64,000 nt of DNA from Terribium retamae (GCF_022347545.1 NZ_JAKREW010000010.1:1-64000); one strand, 5' to 3'; shown: positions 24,819-33,547, counted from the stretch's first letter. Notes: generated by a model from the letters alone, not told the origin. Numbers and translations: made by a program.

Positions 24819-25808
24819 TCAGCGCGGGAGGTTGTTGCCGGTTTCGGCCGGCTTGGTCTCGACGGACAGCATCTTTTTCATGCTCTCCAGAGTTTCGCGG
24901 ATGATCCTGGGCCGGCTTCGGTAGGACAGCGCAAAGAGTGCCACCAGCGCGACCAGATAGGGTACCGCCAGGATGAGATAGGACGGGAAGCCAAAGGTCT
25001 GGAGACGCAGTGAAAACGCGTCGGCAAAGCCGAACAGCAGGCAACCGGCGAGTACCTTGAGTGGATCGCCAGCCGAGAAAATCAGGATGGCGACGGCCAT
25101 GAAGCCTCGGCCCGAGGACATGTTTTCCGTGAACATGGTGATGTAGCCGAGCGAGAGGTGCGCGCCGGCAAGACCGGCAAGCAGGCCGCACAACAGCGAT
25201 GCCGTGTAGCGAACGCGGGTGATCGAGATGCCCAGGGCCTCGGCAGCCTCCGGCTTTTCGCCGACGACGCGAATATAGAGGCCGAGCCTGGTGCGCTTGT
25301 AGAACAGCACCAGAAAAGGGACGGCGACGAACGCGACATAGACCATGGGCGTGTAGCCGGAGACGAGCGGCGCCCAGGAACCAAGCAGATCGCGGGCACC
25401 GGGGATCTGGACCTTCGGCAACCCGACGATCTTCTGGCCGACGATCGAGCCGCGAGTTCCGAAGATCGCTTTCATCAGAGAGATCGTCATGCCGCCGGCA
25501 AGGATATTGAGCGCCAGGCCGACCACCACTTCGTTGGCCCGGAAGGAGACCACCAGCACTGCAAAGGCGAGTGCAAAGACCAGTGCGGCGACGACGCCGC
25601 AGGCAACGCCGATCAGCGCGGAACCGGACCAGATCGAGCCGAGCACGGCGAAGAAGGCGCCGACGAGCATCTGGCCTTCGAGGCCGATGTTGAAGATGCC
25701 GGCCTTGGTGGTGAAGGAGCCGCCCAAGGCCACCAGCAGGATCGGTGCAGTCGTGCGCAGCGTCGCTACCAGCAGGGCGACATTGAGGAGCTTATCTAGA
25801 ATTTCCAT
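24819..25808 (-). CDS. ABC transporter permease, nucleoside/BMP type, 329 aa
   Basis: Inner-membrane subunit of the BPD_transp_2 family: many apolar helices, the family sequence GGSFTTKAGIFNIGLEGQML near the N-terminus, FRANEVVVGLALNILAGGM, and the coupling-loop sequence RVVGEKPEAAEALGI. It matches the NupQ/YufQ-like second permease of nucleoside importers with a BMP binding protein. Its start overlaps the end of the other permease gene by 13 bases. The two permeases, the double ATPase and the BMP protein form one importer. Confidence 0.9.
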   Translation of the reverse strand: MEILDKLLNVALLVATLRTTAPILLVALGGSFTTKAGIFNIGLEGQMLVGAFFAVLGSIWSGSALIGVACGVVAALVFALAFAVLVVSFRANEVVVGLALNILAGGMTISLMKAIFGTRGSIVGQKIVGLPKVQIPGARDLLGSWAPLVSGYTPMVYVAFVAVPFLVLFYKRTRLGLYIRVVGEKPEAAEALGISITRVRYTASLLCGLLAGLAGAHLSLGYITMFTENMSSGRGFMAVAILIFSAGDPLKVLAGCLLFGFADAFSLRLQTFGFPSYLILAVPYLVALVALFALSYRSRPRIIRETLESMKKMLSVETKPAETGNNLPR

Positions 25809-26836
25809 CGACGCTCTCCTGCGGTGCTGTCGCCGCGGCGTTTCATCAGAACCTGCGCTGAGACGCTGAGGATGATCAGCGCCTGGATCACCGTGATGAT
25901 CTCGCGCGATGCGCTGGTGTCGGTCTCAAGCAGCAGCGAACCGTTGCGCAACGCGCCGAAGAACAGTGCCGTGAAGATCGTGATGATCGGAGATCCGTTG
26001 GCGAGCAAAGCTGCGATCAGCCCGTCGAAACCAAATCCGGGAGCAAAGCCTTCCATGAAACGGTGGTGGATGCCGAGCGTCTCCACGCCGCCCGCGAGGC
26101 CGCCTACGGCGCCCGAAGCGAGCAGCACGAGGAAACCTTGGCGCTTGACGTCGATGCCGCCATATTCGGCGAATTTTGGCGCCGAACCGACCATCGAGAT
26201 CGAATAGCCCTTGGCCGTCTGGCGGAAGAACCAGGCAACAAAAAACGCCAGCGCCAGACCGATGATCAGCCCCCAGTTAAGCCGGGAGAAGGAGAACAGC
26301 TCGGGCAGATATGCCGTCGGCAGGATCGGCGGTGTCTCGGACCAGCCGCCCGGCCGCTTGAACAGGAAAATCGTGAAATAGGAGGTGAGCAGCACCGCGA
26401 CATAGTTCGACAGAATTGTCGAGACGACCTCGTTGGTGTTGTAGCGGGCGCGGAAATAGGCGGGAATGGCTACCCAGGCGGCACCGGCTAGCACTGCGGC
26501 CGCCATGCCGACCACCATATGCAAACCAGCCGGCAGTGGTAAGGCAAAACCGACCCAGGCCGCGGCAAAGCCTCCAAGAAAGAGCTGGCCCTCGATGCCG
26601 ACATTGAACATGCCGCCGCGCAGGCCGATGCAGGCAGCTATGCCGCATATGAGAATGGGCGTTGTCTGCAGCAGCGTACCGGCGATCTTGGACTGGTCGC
26701 CGAACGCTCCCCTCACCAGTGTCATGAAGACATTGATGGGGCTTTCGTCGATCAGCACGATGATCAGGGCGCCCAGGGCAAGGGCGATCGCCAGGGCTAT
26801 GATCTGCCCATAGAATGCACGCAACCCATCGCTCAT
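25796..26836 (-). CDS. ABC transporter permease, nucleoside/BMP type, 346 aa
   Basis: First permease of the importer (NupP/YufP-like). Signature strings are GMFNVGIEGQLFLGGFAAAW, ARYNTNEVVSTILSNYVAVL and a coupling loop SMVGSAPKFAEYGGI. About ten hydrophobic helices are apparent. It overlaps the ATPase gene by 4 bases upstream and the second permease by 13 bases downstream, as expected for stoichiometric production. Confidence 0.9.
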   Translation of the reverse strand: MSDGLRAFYGQIIALAIALALGALIIVLIDESPINVFMTLVRGAFGDQSKIAGTLLQTTPILICGIAACIGLRGGMFNVGIEGQLFLGGFAAAWVGFALPLPAGLHMVVGMAAAVLAGAAWVAIPAYFRARYNTNEVVSTILSNYVAVLLTSYFTIFLFKRPGGWSETPPILPTAYLPELFSFSRLNWGLIIGLALAFFVAWFFRQTAKGYSISMVGSAPKFAEYGGIDVKRQGFLVLLASGAVGGLAGGVETLGIHHRFMEGFAPGFGFDGLIAALLANGSPIITIFTALFFGALRNGSLLLETDTSASREIITVIQALIILSVSAQVLMKRRGDSTAGERRWKF

Positions 26837-28410
26837 GCCGCCACCTCGCTTGCTGCGGAAGCGTTCAAGCCTGCCATCATCATGCCGATCCTTTCACTGT
26901 CGGCGCTATCGCCCTCGACCTCACCCATGATCCGGCCGTTGAACATCACCAGGATGCGATCGGCCAAGGTGAGCAATTCGTCGAGTTGCACCGAAATGAC
27001 CAGTACGGCGCGGCCGGCGGCGCGCTGGCGCATGATCTCGTCATGGATGGATTCCTGTGCGCCGATATCGACACCGCGCGTAGGCTGGTCGATGAGAAGG
27101 AAGTCAGCATCATTGGTGAATTCGCGGGCGAGCACCACTTTCTGGATATTGCCGCCCGACAGCCGCTTGACCGTGTCCTCCGGACCGCGCGCCCGGATAT
27201 CGAAGCGCTTGATCATCTCGACGGCCTGTTTCGCAACCCCATCCCAGTCGAGGACGCCATTGCGGCTCCACGGAGCTTTGAACTGACGGCCCATCAGAAG
27301 GTTAGACGAGATCGAAGCACTGCCGTCGACCCCGCGCACCATGCGGTCGCCGGGAACGTGAGCGAAACCGGCATCGCGAATGGCTGCCGGCGTCAATGCC
27401 GTCAGGTCGCGTCCTTTCAGCATGGCTGATCCGTGACTTGCAGGCCGCAAGCCGGCGAGCACCTCGGCGAGCTCCGTCTGGCCATTTCCGGCAACACCGG
27501 CGATGCCGACAATCTCGCCAGCCCGCACCGTAAAACTTGCGTCACGCAGTGCCGGCAAACGTCGCTCGTCGCGTGCCCATAGGTTTTTGACGTCGAGCAC
27601 GACCTCGCCGGCGGTTTTGGTGCGCCGGCGTCGGTCAAAGGAGACATTGCGGCCGACCATCATCCGCACCAGGTCGTCCTTGGTGAGTTCGGCTGTCGGA
27701 CGCGTGGCGACGTGTTTGCCGTGACGCAGGACCGTTACCGTGTCGGAGACCTCCATCACTTCCTCGAGGTGGTGCGAGATGAAGATGACTGTCATGCCAT
27801 CTGCAACAAAGCCGCGCAGGGTCTGAAACAATTCGCGGCTCTCCTGCGGGGTGAGCACTGCCGTCGGCTCATCGAGGATGATGGTGCGTGCGCCGCGTGC
27901 CAGAACCTTTAGGATTTCTATGCGCTGTTCGATGCCGACTGAAAGCAGCGACACCCGCTCCTGCGGTTCGACCTTGAGGCCGAAGCGCTCGGACAGTTCA
28001 CGTGTCTTCTCGATCTGGGCGGCTTGATCGATCAGGCCATTGCGGCGGATCTCCATGCCGAGGAAAACGTTATCGGCGACTGACAGCGAGGGTACTAGCT
28101 TGAAGTGTTGATGAACCATGCCGAGGCCCGCATCGATCGCGGTTGCGGGATCGGTGACGATGGTCTCCCTGCCATTGAGCACGATTCTTCCCTCGTCGGG
28201 CTGCAACAGGCCGAACAGGATGTTCATCAATGTGGTCTTGCCGGCGCCGTTTTCGCCGATGATGGCGTGGATCTCACCCCGCTTGACACGAAGGTTCACG
28301 CGCTCATTGGCAACAAAAGCACCGAAGCGCTTGGTGATGTCGATCAATTCAACGGCGTTTTCAGCCGGTGATGTCGTTTCTTGTCTTTTGGCTGGCGACG
28401 TGTCCGACAC
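26833..28410 (-). CDS. ABC transporter double ATP-binding protein, nucleoside type, 525 aa
   Basis: Two fused ABC domains as in NupO/MglA-type proteins. Domain 1 has Walker A GENGAGKTT and Walker B TIILDEPTAVL; domain 2 has GVAGNGQTEL in place of Walker A, LSGGNIQKV and LLIDQPTRGVDIG, the usual degenerate second site. It energises the two permeases. Start is 118 bases after the binding-protein gene, with a strong hairpin between them that may lower its expression relative to the binding protein. Confidence 0.92.
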   Translation of the reverse strand: MSDTSPAKRQETTSPAENAVELIDITKRFGAFVANERVNLRVKRGEIHAIIGENGAGKTTLMNILFGLLQPDEGRIVLNGRETIVTDPATAIDAGLGMVHQHFKLVPSLSVADNVFLGMEIRRNGLIDQAAQIEKTRELSERFGLKVEPQERVSLLSVGIEQRIEILKVLARGARTIILDEPTAVLTPQESRELFQTLRGFVADGMTVIFISHHLEEVMEVSDTVTVLRHGKHVATRPTAELTKDDLVRMMVGRNVSFDRRRRTKTAGEVVLDVKNLWARDERRLPALRDASFTVRAGEIVGIAGVAGNGQTELAEVLAGLRPASHGSAMLKGRDLTALTPAAIRDAGFAHVPGDRMVRGVDGSASISSNLLMGRQFKAPWSRNGVLDWDGVAKQAVEMIKRFDIRARGPEDTVKRLSGGNIQKVVLAREFTNDADFLLIDQPTRGVDIGAQESIHDEIMRQRAAGRAVLVISVQLDELLTLADRILVMFNGRIMGEVEGDSADSERIGMMMAGLNASAASEVAA

Positions 28411-28430
28411 GAGAGCCTCGCGAGTTGAGC

Positions 28431-28458
28431 CGATCAGCCCCTTGGCTGGGGCTGATCG
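28431..28458 (-). other. Intercistronic hairpin between binding-protein and ATPase genes
   Basis: Perfect 11-bp stem CGATCAGCCCC/GGGGCTGATCG with a 6-base loop and no T-run. Hairpins here commonly protect the 3' end of binding-protein mRNA and allow it to be made in excess. Confidence 0.6.
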
Positions 28459-28527
28459 AGTTCTATCTGAATTTCCAGGAAAGATCGCTCCGGAGGCCGA
28501 TAGACCGGGCTCCGGAAGCAGAGATCT

Positions 28528-29535
28528 TTATTTGTGCCGTTCGACCTTGATCGAGCCGTCGGCAATGCCCTTCTTGATCTCATCGAGCTTGGCGGTCACG
28601 TCGGCTGGGATCGACGGCGCGATATCGTCGCAGATCTTAACCTCGACGCCACCGGAAGCCAGATCGAAGGTACGGGTACCCGGTGTGACCTTGCGACCTT
28701 CGACTTCGTCCTTGATCAGGCTGTAGACGGCGATATCGCCACGCTTGAGCATCGAGGCAAGCACGTTGCCTGGCGCCGAGGCGCACATGTCGACGTCGAC
28801 GCCGATGGAATATTTGTCCACGGCAGCACTTGCCTGCATCACACCTTCGCCGGTCGGGCCAGCGACGTTGTAGACGATGTCGGTGCCTTGCCCGTAAAGC
28901 GCCTGCGCCAGCTCGCTACCTTTGGCCGGATCGTCGAACGTGCCGGCGAAGACGGAGTTAACCTTTACGTCGGGCGCGGCATATCTCGAGCCTTGCTCAT
29001 AGCCGCCGAGGAAGTTGCGGATGACCGGGATGTCGCGGCCGCCGACAAAGCCGATAGACTTGCCGTCGCCGATCTTGTCGAAGGCGCTGCCCTTGTTCTC
29101 GATCATACCTGCAAGGGCGCCCGCGACGAAGGAACCCTGTTCCTCGGCGAAATTGGCGTAGATCATCTTGTCGCTATCGAGCACTCCGTCAATGAAGACG
29201 AAGCGCTGGTCCGGATAGGCGGCACTGGCTTTTTGCAGCGCGTCGACAAGTTCCCAGCCCATCACGAAGATCAGGTCGTACTGACCACCTTTTGCGAGAT
29301 TGGCGAACTGCTCCTCATAGTCGAGCGCGCGGTTGCCGGTGTCGACGAGTTTGAGGTCGACCCCGAACTCGTCCTTAGCCTTGTTGAGGCCGTTGACGAT
29401 CGAAACGCCGAAACCTTGCGCAAAATATCCGGAGATGGCCGCGACTGACACCTTGCCGTTGGCGGCGGCCGCTGAACCAAGCGATGTCGCCAAGGCCACA
29501 CCGGCGATCAGGCATTTTTGGAATACGCTTTTCAT
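28528..29535 (-). CDS. BMP-family substrate-binding lipoprotein/protein of the nucleoside importer, 335 aa
   Basis: Start chosen at the ATG at 29535 (MKSVFQKCLIAGVALATSLGSAAAA), which follows GGGGAGTGAG and opens a clean signal peptide; an ATG 12 bases earlier is also possible. The mature part has the BMP/PnrA pattern: ISGYFAQGFGVSIVNGLNKA, LANLAKGGQYDLIFVMGW, VGGRDIPVIRNFLGGYEQG and VYNVAGPTGEGVMQASAAV. Such proteins bind purine or pyrimidine nucleosides in the periplasm. First gene of the operon; a shared 15-base motif lies 63 bases upstream. Confidence 0.9.
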   Translation of the reverse strand: MKSVFQKCLIAGVALATSLGSAAAANGKVSVAAISGYFAQGFGVSIVNGLNKAKDEFGVDLKLVDTGNRALDYEEQFANLAKGGQYDLIFVMGWELVDALQKASAAYPDQRFVFIDGVLDSDKMIYANFAEEQGSFVAGALAGMIENKGSAFDKIGDGKSIGFVGGRDIPVIRNFLGGYEQGSRYAAPDVKVNSVFAGTFDDPAKGSELAQALYGQGTDIVYNVAGPTGEGVMQASAAVDKYSIGVDVDMCASAPGNVLASMLKRGDIAVYSLIKDEVEGRKVTPGTRTFDLASGGVEVKICDDIAPSIPADVTAKLDEIKKGIADGSIKVERHK

Positions 29536-29597
29536 CTCACTCCCCATTAAAGCTCCCGCCTCCAAAGCTTCGGGTTCGGTTTTTCGATATCCCAAAC

Positions 29598-29612
29598 TTG
29601 TTGGTGGTCATA
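29598..29612 (-). promoter_or_regulatory. Shared 15-base motif upstream of the binding-protein gene
   Basis: TTGTTGGTGGTCATA on the plus strand, repeated exactly at 33548-33562 before the isochorismatase-family gene. Here it is followed by the palindrome GTCATATGAC (29608-29617). Candidate operator of the MarR regulator at 32298-32831. Confidence 0.5.
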
Positions 29613-29722
29613 TGACTTTATGGGTGGTCCGGCGAACTGTCAATCAGCGAGGATACGCTCGAAATCGTTGTGTGCTCCGCAGAGGTGACGCTTTTCGTCG
29701 CGCGGGTTGACAAAAATCACAG

Positions 29723-29735
29723 AACAATAATTGTT
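29723..29735. promoter_or_regulatory. Palindrome in the promoter of the DUF1185 genes
   Basis: AACAATAATTGTT, perfect 6-bp arms around one base, 40 bases before the first ATG and just after a TTGACA (29707-29712). Possible operator overlapping the promoter. Confidence 0.4.
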
Positions 29736-29774
29736 GATACTCTAACAAGTTTAATCGGGAGATTGGGGCAAGCG

Positions 29775-30359
29775 ATGCCGGATGTGGTCGTCAGGAAAAT
29801 GGTCGTGCAGGTCGAGGAGATATTTCACGAGGGAGGGCCCGTACGCAGCGAGCCGGTGAAGCGGGGTGTTGTTCTTGCGGTTATCGCGAACCCTTATGCA
29901 GGCCGTTATGTCGAGGACATCCAGCCATTCATGGAAGACCTGAAGCCCTTGGGGCTGGAAATGGCGCATAAGCTTGTCGACGCACTGGGTGGAGAAGCCA
30001 AGGCCGTGGAGGGTTACGGCAAGGGCGCGATCGTGGGTGGTGGTGGCGAACTCGAGCACGGAGCGCTCTGGCACAACCCAGGCGGCTACGCCATGCGTGA
30101 ATTGCTTGGAGGCGCGAAGGCCATCGTTCCATCAGCGAAGAAGGTTGGTGGTCCGGGTGTGCGGATCGACATTCCGATCACCCATATCAACGCCTCTTAT
30201 GTGCGCAGCCATTTCGATGCCATCGAGGCCGGCATCACCGATGCTCCGCGAAACAACGAGATGGTTCTGGTGCTCGCCATGACCACCGGATCCCGTGTGC
30301 ATGCACGGGCCGGTGGTTTGCAGGTGCACGACATCAAGGGTGAGGACGGCCTGCGATGA
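29775..30359 (+). CDS. DUF1185/AA_synth family protein, first copy, 194 aa
   Basis: ATG at 29775 (MPDVVVRKMVVQVEEIFHEGG); frames further upstream lack a ribosome-binding site. Family strings are VIANPYAGRYVEDI, KGAIVGGGGELEHGALWH, VPSAKKVGGPG and ASYVRSHFDAIEAGI. The Pfam family PF06684 has a known structure from Bordetella with a chorismate-mutase-like fold and was linked to amino-acid metabolism only by genome context; its reaction is unknown. It is read divergently from the nucleoside importer and overlaps the second copy by 4 bases, suggesting the two form a hetero-oligomer. Confidence 0.8.
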   Translation: MPDVVVRKMVVQVEEIFHEGGPVRSEPVKRGVVLAVIANPYAGRYVEDIQPFMEDLKPLGLEMAHKLVDALGGEAKAVEGYGKGAIVGGGGELEHGALWHNPGGYAMRELLGGAKAIVPSAKKVGGPGVRIDIPITHINASYVRSHFDAIEAGITDAPRNNEMVLVLAMTTGSRVHARAGGLQVHDIKGEDGLR

Positions 30360-30940
30360 GCGCCAAGATCCGCCGGATCATCACGGTCGTGGAAGAGGTC
30401 CGCACCGAAGGTTCTAGACGCGTCGACCCGCCGACCAGGCGCGCTGCAGCCATCGCCGTCATCCACAATCCTTACGCCGGTCAATATGTCGACGATCTCG
30501 CCGAACTCGTGGCTGTCGGCGAAGCTCTGGGGGACTTATTGCCGCGTCGCGCGATGGCCGCATTGGGCATTGCTGGCGATGAAGTCGAAAGTTTCGGCAA
30601 GGCCGCGGCAGTAGGCGCCGAGGGCGAGCTGGAACACGCGGCGGCGATCCTGCATCCGAAGCTCGGCGCTCCCTTTCGTGAAGTGCTCGGCAAGGGTGCC
30701 GCCCTCATTCCGTCATCCAAGAAACGCGGTGGCATGGGCACGCCGCTCGACATTCCGCTCGGCCACAAGGATGCAGCCAAAGTGCGCAGCCATTTCGATG
30801 GCATGGAAGTGCGCGTGCCGGATGCACCACGGGACGATGAAATCGTGGTGGCCATCGCGGTTACCGATTCCGGCCGACCTTTGCCACGGGTCGGCGGACT
30901 GACCAAAGACAAGATCGTCGGCAAAGACGGCGTGAACTGA
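30356..30940 (+). CDS. DUF1185/AA_synth family protein, second copy, 194 aa
   Basis: Overlaps the first copy (ATGA) and has the same length. Shared landmarks are VIHNPYAGQYVDDL, KAAAVGAEGELEHAAAI, IPSSKKRGGMG, AKVRSHFDGMEVRVPDAPRDDE and GLTKDKIVGKDG. The two copies have diverged strongly in the middle (residues about 40-110), which fits distinct roles in one complex more than a recent duplication. A bidirectional terminator follows 9 bases after the stop. Function unknown; context suggests a step in the same pathway as the amidohydrolase opposite. Confidence 0.8.
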   Translation: MSAKIRRIITVVEEVRTEGSRRVDPPTRRAAAIAVIHNPYAGQYVDDLAELVAVGEALGDLLPRRAMAALGIAGDEVESFGKAAAVGAEGELEHAAAILHPKLGAPFREVLGKGAALIPSSKKRGGMGTPLDIPLGHKDAAKVRSHFDGMEVRVPDAPRDDEIVVAIAVTDSGRPLPRVGGLTKDKIVGKDGVN

Positions 30941-30948
30941 CAAACTGG

Positions 30949-30974
30949 AAAGGCGGCCGCCAGGCCGCCTTTTT
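30949..30974. terminator. Bidirectional rho-independent terminator
   Basis: Stem GGCGGCC/GGCCGCC with a GCCA loop, AAA on the left and TTTTT on the right, between the convergent DUF1185 and amidohydrolase genes. Confidence 0.85.
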
Positions 30975-30985
30975 CTCGTCGCGCC

Positions 30986-32185
30986 TTACGCGATCACTTC
31001 TGGTACCCGGATCGCGGGTGGCGTGTTGCGGCTGCGAGCCGTGCGCACGGCACCGTCGATCATGATCATGCCGATGCCGGGCAGATTGCCGAGCGCCAGA
31101 CTTTCCAGAAACCCGTCGCCGATGCCGCCAGCCGCCTGATCCATGAAGACGAGGTCGGCGGCCCGGCCAATCTCGATCAAACCACGGTCGTGCAGGTTAC
31201 GCACGCGGGCCGTATTGCCGGTCGCGAAGCAGAATGCCGTTTCGGTCGGAACCTCGCCCAGCGAGGCAAGGTGGCATATTGTGCGCAGTATACCGAGCGG
31301 CTGTACTCCCGAGCCGGCTGGTCCGTCAGTACCAAGGACGACGCGTCCGAGTTCATTGCGTTTCCTGGCGATATCGAGGACCAGCAGACCGGTACGCAAG
31401 TTGCCATTGTGCACGATTTCCAGGGCGCGGGTGCTTTCCTCGCAGATGCGGCGAATCTCGTCATCCGGCAATGCCGTCGGGCCACCGTTCACATGAGCGA
31501 TCACGTCGGCGTCCACTTCGATCACGATGTCGGCGCCGATGCGTCCGGAGCCGGGTATGGAGGGGCCGCCGGTGTGGGTCATAGAGGTCATGCCGTATTT
31601 CCGTGCCCAGGTGATCATCTGTCGGCCGGTAGGTCCATCCTTGACGCCGCCGAGGCCAACCTCTCCGATCAATGTCACGCCGGCGTCGGCCAGTTCCTTG
31701 AAATCCGCTTCCGTCATGCCAGGCTCAAGCACGGGTGCACCGGCGATGATCTTCATGCCGCCAGGCCGGAAATTCGCAAATGCGCGCTGCGAGGCGATAC
31801 CCAGCGCTTTGACGCCGACGATGTCTTTCGGCCGGCCGGGATAATGGGCTTCGCCGGCGGATACGATCGTGGTGACGCCGCCATGCAGGGTGGAATCGAT
31901 CCAGCCGATTTGGTTTTGGCGCGGTGTCCAGTCACCTGCCGCCGGGTGAACGTGATTGTCGATCAGACCGGGCGCGACGACGCAGCCATGCGCGTCGATG
32001 ATGGCCGCATTGCCACCGGCGCCAAGCTCTTCGGCCGTCCCGATGCCGGCGATCAACCCGTCTTCGACAAGAATTGCGGTCGCTTTCAATATCGGTTCCT
32101 CAATATTGCCGCTGAGCATGAGACCGACATTGCGGATGAGTGTTCTGCCGCCTTGGGTGGTGGTGTTTTGTAGGTCGTGCGACAT
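30986..32185 (-). CDS. Enamidase-like metal-dependent amidohydrolase, 399 aa
   Basis: Start at the ATG at 32185 (MSHDLQNTTTQGG) after AGGGAA. Metal-site strings of the amidohydrolase superfamily are clear: LIDNHVHPAAGDW (HxH), IGEVGLG (Glu), MTHTGG, IAHVNGG and LGTDGPAG (Asp). The layout HGGVTTIVSAGEAHYPGRP with LGILRTICHLASLG closely matches what I recall of enamidase from Eubacterium barkeri, which opens 6-oxo-tetrahydronicotinate to 2-formylglutarate. A cyclic enamide or lactam ring is therefore the likely substrate class. It follows the MarR gene on the same strand, with a hairpin at 32237-32255 between them. Confidence 0.8.
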   Translation of the reverse strand: MSHDLQNTTTQGGRTLIRNVGLMLSGNIEEPILKATAILVEDGLIAGIGTAEELGAGGNAAIIDAHGCVVAPGLIDNHVHPAAGDWTPRQNQIGWIDSTLHGGVTTIVSAGEAHYPGRPKDIVGVKALGIASQRAFANFRPGGMKIIAGAPVLEPGMTEADFKELADAGVTLIGEVGLGGVKDGPTGRQMITWARKYGMTSMTHTGGPSIPGSGRIGADIVIEVDADVIAHVNGGPTALPDDEIRRICEESTRALEIVHNGNLRTGLLVLDIARKRNELGRVVLGTDGPAGSGVQPLGILRTICHLASLGEVPTETAFCFATGNTARVRNLHDRGLIEIGRAADLVFMDQAAGGIGDGFLESLALGNLPGIGMIMIDGAVRTARSRNTPPAIRVPEVIA

Positions 32186-32236
32186 GAACGGTTTCCCTGT
32201 CTGCTTGTTTCTTGTTTTGGGCGCGAACGACGGCAC

Positions 32237-32255
32237 CCGCCGGCAGAGCCGGCGG
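32237..32255 (-). other. Hairpin between MarR and amidohydrolase genes
   Basis: Perfect 8-bp stem CCGCCGGC/GCCGGCGG with an AGA loop and no T-run. May tune the amidohydrolase level relative to the regulator. Confidence 0.4.
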
Positions 32256-32297
32256 CCGTTACAGCTGAAATGAGTGGCCGGCCGTCAGGTCAGAGGG

Positions 32298-32831
32298 TCA
32301 TTTGACTTCCGGGCTGCCGGTTTCGTCCAGGCTGATGCGCTGCAACAGCCGTAGAAGTGTGATCTGTTCGGTGGCTGAAAGGGGGGAAAGCAGACGCCTT
32401 CCGACTTCGACACTGCGTTCCAGCCGGTCGAGCGTGTAACGGGTCCCTTCATCGGTAAGCGTGATGATCGATAGCCGTTGATCCGTCTCCGAGGGGTTGC
32501 GCTTGATCAAGCCCTGCTTGAGCAGCTTGCGAACCACAAGGCTGATCGTTGATGGATCCATAGCCGTCATCCGACCGAGATGATTCTGCGAGACTTCGCC
32601 GTATTTGAGAATGGTGGCCAGCGCAGCGAACTGCGTCGGCGACAGGTCTTCACCTGCCATGACTTGCTGAAAACAGAGCGTTGCGCGCTGATGTGCGCGG
32701 CGTACCACATGGGCGGGATGCACGTCGAGATCATAGCCTGTTTCGGCGTAGCGTATCACGGCCTCTTCGCGGCTGATCTTGTCGCCCTTGGATGAGCTGG
32801 ATGTGTCGGCGTTATTGTCGAGGATCGTCAC
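32298..32831 (-). CDS. MarR-family regulator, 177 aa
   Basis: No ATG opens the conserved part; the best start is the GTG at 32831 (VTILDNNADTSSSSKGDK), with AAAGG about 12 bases upstream. The winged helix is LSPTQFAALATILKYGEVSQNHLGRMTAMDPSTISLVVRKLLKQGLI followed by the wing RNPSETDQRLSIITLTDEG (read as separate segments), a clear MarR fold. It sits between the isochorismatase-family and amidohydrolase genes, so it is the local sensor, probably of a pathway intermediate. A repeated motif before two operons is the best operator candidate. Confidence 0.85.
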   Translation of the reverse strand: MTILDNNADTSSSSKGDKISREEAVIRYAETGYDLDVHPAHVVRRAHQRATLCFQQVMAGEDLSPTQFAALATILKYGEVSQNHLGRMTAMDPSTISLVVRKLLKQGLIKRNPSETDQRLSIITLTDEGTRYTLDRLERSVEVGRRLLSPLSATEQITLLRLLQRISLDETGSPEVK

Positions 32832-32877
32832 GGACTGCGTTACCCTTTGCCTGGACGCCCGAAACGGCAATGCCGCT

Positions 32878-33522
32878 TCAGGCCGCGATGTTCGCGTTTT
32901 CCACAAAAGCGCCTTCTGTGAGCGCCCGAACGACCATGTTGGAATCACTGACAATCCCGAAATGGGTGGAGATGTCGTAGAGTGTGCTTTCCTGTTCACG
33001 CGGCCCGGTCGCGGCGCAGCAGTCGGCCGGTACCACCACTTGATAGCCGTTGAAGAAGGCGTCATGAACCGTGGAGCGCACGCAGATATTGGTGACGACG
33101 CCGAAGATGATCAGCTGGTCGACCATCATATCCTTGAGGGTCAGGTCGAGATCCGTCTGAAAAAAAGCCGAGAAACGACGCTTGATAAGGTGGATCTCAT
33201 CGGGCAAGGCGCCGAGTTCATCAATGATTTCGACACCCCAGGTGCCTTCGATGCAGTGCGGCGAACGCTTGAGAAATTCGCGATCGCGGCGCAGACCATG
33301 GCGGTGCGCGTCATGAACCCAGATCACCGGCGCGCCGATCTTGCGGGCCGTTTCAATGAGGCGCAACTGCGGTGGGATCAGAGTTTCGCACCCCGGCAGA
33401 ACCATGGCACCGCCTTCCTTGCAGAAGTCGTTGACCATATCGACCACGATGACTGCGGCTCGGCTCGGATCGAGCGTCATTCCGCCTTCCTGTCGATGCG
33501 ACGAGAAACTGTCCAACGCCAT
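32878..33522 (-). CDS. Isochorismatase-family cysteine hydrolase, 214 aa
   Basis: Start at the ATG at 33522 (MALDSFSSHRQEGG) after GGGAGGATT. The catalytic triad can be placed: Asp in VVDMVNDFC, Lys in HLIKRRFSAFF, and Cys in VVTNICVRSTVHDAFF, with the usual cis-peptide VVTN before it. Members act as amidases on linear or cyclic amides (nicotinamidase, maleamate amidase, ureidoacrylate hydrolase RutB, biuret hydrolase). Beside an enamidase-like enzyme it most likely cleaves an amide or carbamoyl product of ring opening. A copy of the 15-base motif lies 26 bases upstream. Confidence 0.88.
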   Translation of the reverse strand: MALDSFSSHRQEGGMTLDPSRAAVIVVDMVNDFCKEGGAMVLPGCETLIPPQLRLIETARKIGAPVIWVHDAHRHGLRRDREFLKRSPHCIEGTWGVEIIDELGALPDEIHLIKRRFSAFFQTDLDLTLKDMMVDQLIIFGVVTNICVRSTVHDAFFNGYQVVVPADCCAATGPREQESTLYDISTHFGIVSDSNMVVRALTEGAFVENANIAA

Positions 33523-33547
33523 GTCCAATCCTCCCGGTACTTGCCGA

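Noticed and set aside
23779..24924. 381-codon plus-strand frame opposite the second nucleoside hydrolase
   Set aside because: Shadow of a gene with conserved calcium-site motifs on the minus strand.
24802..25191. N-terminal extension of the second nucleoside hydrolase to 467 aa
   Set aside because: It overlaps the permease gene for most of its length in a different phase and has no sensible composition; ATG at 24801 fits the family.
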